Made by a program: the position numbers and the translations under genes. Shown here piece by piece: positions 5,951-6,091 of a stretch of 6,091 nucleotides of DNA. The number at the start of each line of letters is the position of its first letter. Position 1 is the stretch's first letter. The stretch covers positions 1-6,091 of the forward strand of contig OMSZ01000349.1 in NCBI GenBank assembly GCA_900313855.1, given 5' to 3'. This DNA is from an uncultured Eubacteriales bacterium (lineage in GTDB: Bacteria > Bacillota > Clostridia > Lachnospirales > Lachnospiraceae). The notes beneath the pieces are model-generated. The model ran no database searches and was not told the origin of the DNA. It saw only the letters and a list, made by a program, of their open reading frames with translations.

Positions 5951-6091
5951 AGCCGGAGCAAAGGTGAAGCTATGGTACGAAGTAGCTGTGATAAAGCCGT
6001 GGCGGAAGTTGATGAGAAAAAGTGAAGGTTTTTAACTCAGTCGGAGAAATCCCCCACCTCTAAGCTTAGGTGTAGGTGGGGGTTATGTCAA
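5951..6091 (+). mobile_element. Probable IS200/IS605-type right-end relic (omega-RNA-like)
   Basis: This non-coding stretch after the last gene resembles, from memory, the 3' end of tnpB-carrying IS200/IS605 elements. It has a purine-rich segment with coding-like tails, the run GTCGGAGAAATCCCCCACCT (6040-6059), a G/C-rich subterminal hairpin and a terminal TCAA. TCAA is the right-end cleavage tetranucleotide known for IS608. Two short frames stop here: one ends in KSEGF at TAA 6033-6035, the other in AVAEVDEKK at TGA 6023-6025. They could be the remains of a tnpB C-terminus. No tnpB body, tnpA or left end is present, and only about 12 bases separate it from the nif3 stop. It is thus either a deletion relic, a tnpB-less derivative or a solo omega-RNA copy. 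The left boundary is a guess and the call rests on recognition without a search. Confidence 0.45.
6051..6082 (+). repeat. G/C-rich subterminal hairpin
   Basis: CCCCCACCT (6051-6059) pairs perfectly with AGGTGGGGG (6074-6082). The 14-base apical segment contains the palindrome CTAAGCTTAG (6060-6069), and ACCT (6056-6059) can alternatively pair with AGGT (6068-6071). The next bases are TTATGTCAA with no T tract, so a standard intrinsic terminator is unlikely. A strong hairpin a few bases from a TCAA end fits an IS200/IS605 right end. It might still slow or stop transcription leaving the operon, since no other terminator is visible. Confidence 0.6.

Noticed and set aside
5951..6010. Riboswitch-like segment (GCCGGAGCAAAGGTGAAGC and onward)
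   Set aside because: It lacks the conserved cores of cobalamin or other known riboswitches as I know them, and it lies after the last gene with no downstream gene in the window.
6051..6091. Rho-independent terminator of the operon
   Set aside because: The hairpin is strong, but TTATGTCAA follows instead of a T tract. A mobile-element end explains it better, though some terminating effect cannot be excluded.

Overview
The window carries an intact five-gene block, all on the + strand and tightly packed: a dgt-type HD-domain dNTP triphosphohydrolase (272-1276), DNA primase dnaG (1277-3061), the housekeeping sigma factor sigA/rpoD (3100-4308), the tRNA A22-N1 methyltransferase trmK (4343-5134) and a short Nif3-family metalloprotein (5141-5938). 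The gaps between genes are 0, 38, 34 and 6 bases, and no convincing terminator lies inside the block, so it reads as one operon. Protein features (a SigA almost identical to Bacillus-type SigA in regions 2-4, and the order dnaG-sigA-trmK-nif3) point to the Firmicutes. The preceding dgt gene, the moderate-to-low GC and the frequent GTG starts behind GGAGG-like ribosome binding sites suggest a clostridium, most likely Lachnospiraceae. The family assignment is inference from recognition, not from a search.

Region 1-271 has no gene. It is unusually rich in inverted repeats: a 54-base compound hairpin (4-57), a perfect 9-bp hairpin (59-80), two weaker hairpins (82-118 and 129-148), an A/T-rich terminator-like hairpin (151-187) and a perfect 9-bp hairpin just upstream of the dgt ribosome binding site (207-232). 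A degenerate direct repeat with core GGAAG runs through the first three GGAAG-bearing hairpins. This looks like a small cluster of genomic repeat units followed by the dgt leader.

Region 272-5938 combines replication (primer synthesis by DnaG, dNTP pool control by Dgt), bulk transcription (SigA), tRNA modification (TrmK) and a conserved metalloprotein of unsettled function (Nif3 family). It is a clostridial variant of the macromolecular synthesis operon built around dnaG and rpoD. All five proteins are full length with their key residues present. The oddities are modest: a roughly 29-residue charged insert in SigA between regions 1.2 and 2.1, a Ser/Gly/acidic insert in the C-terminal coiled coil of TrmK, and an uncertain DnaG start.

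Region 5939-6091 is non-coding and ends in a G/C-rich hairpin (6051-6082) followed by TTATGTCAA at the last base. It resembles the right end of an IS200/IS605-family element (tnpB tail / omega-RNA scaffold plus subterminal hairpin), with no tnpB body and no left end, so it is probably a relic or a tnpB-less derivative. Apart from this and the 5' repeat cluster, the window is a conserved housekeeping locus. I see no evidence for a new multi-gene system.
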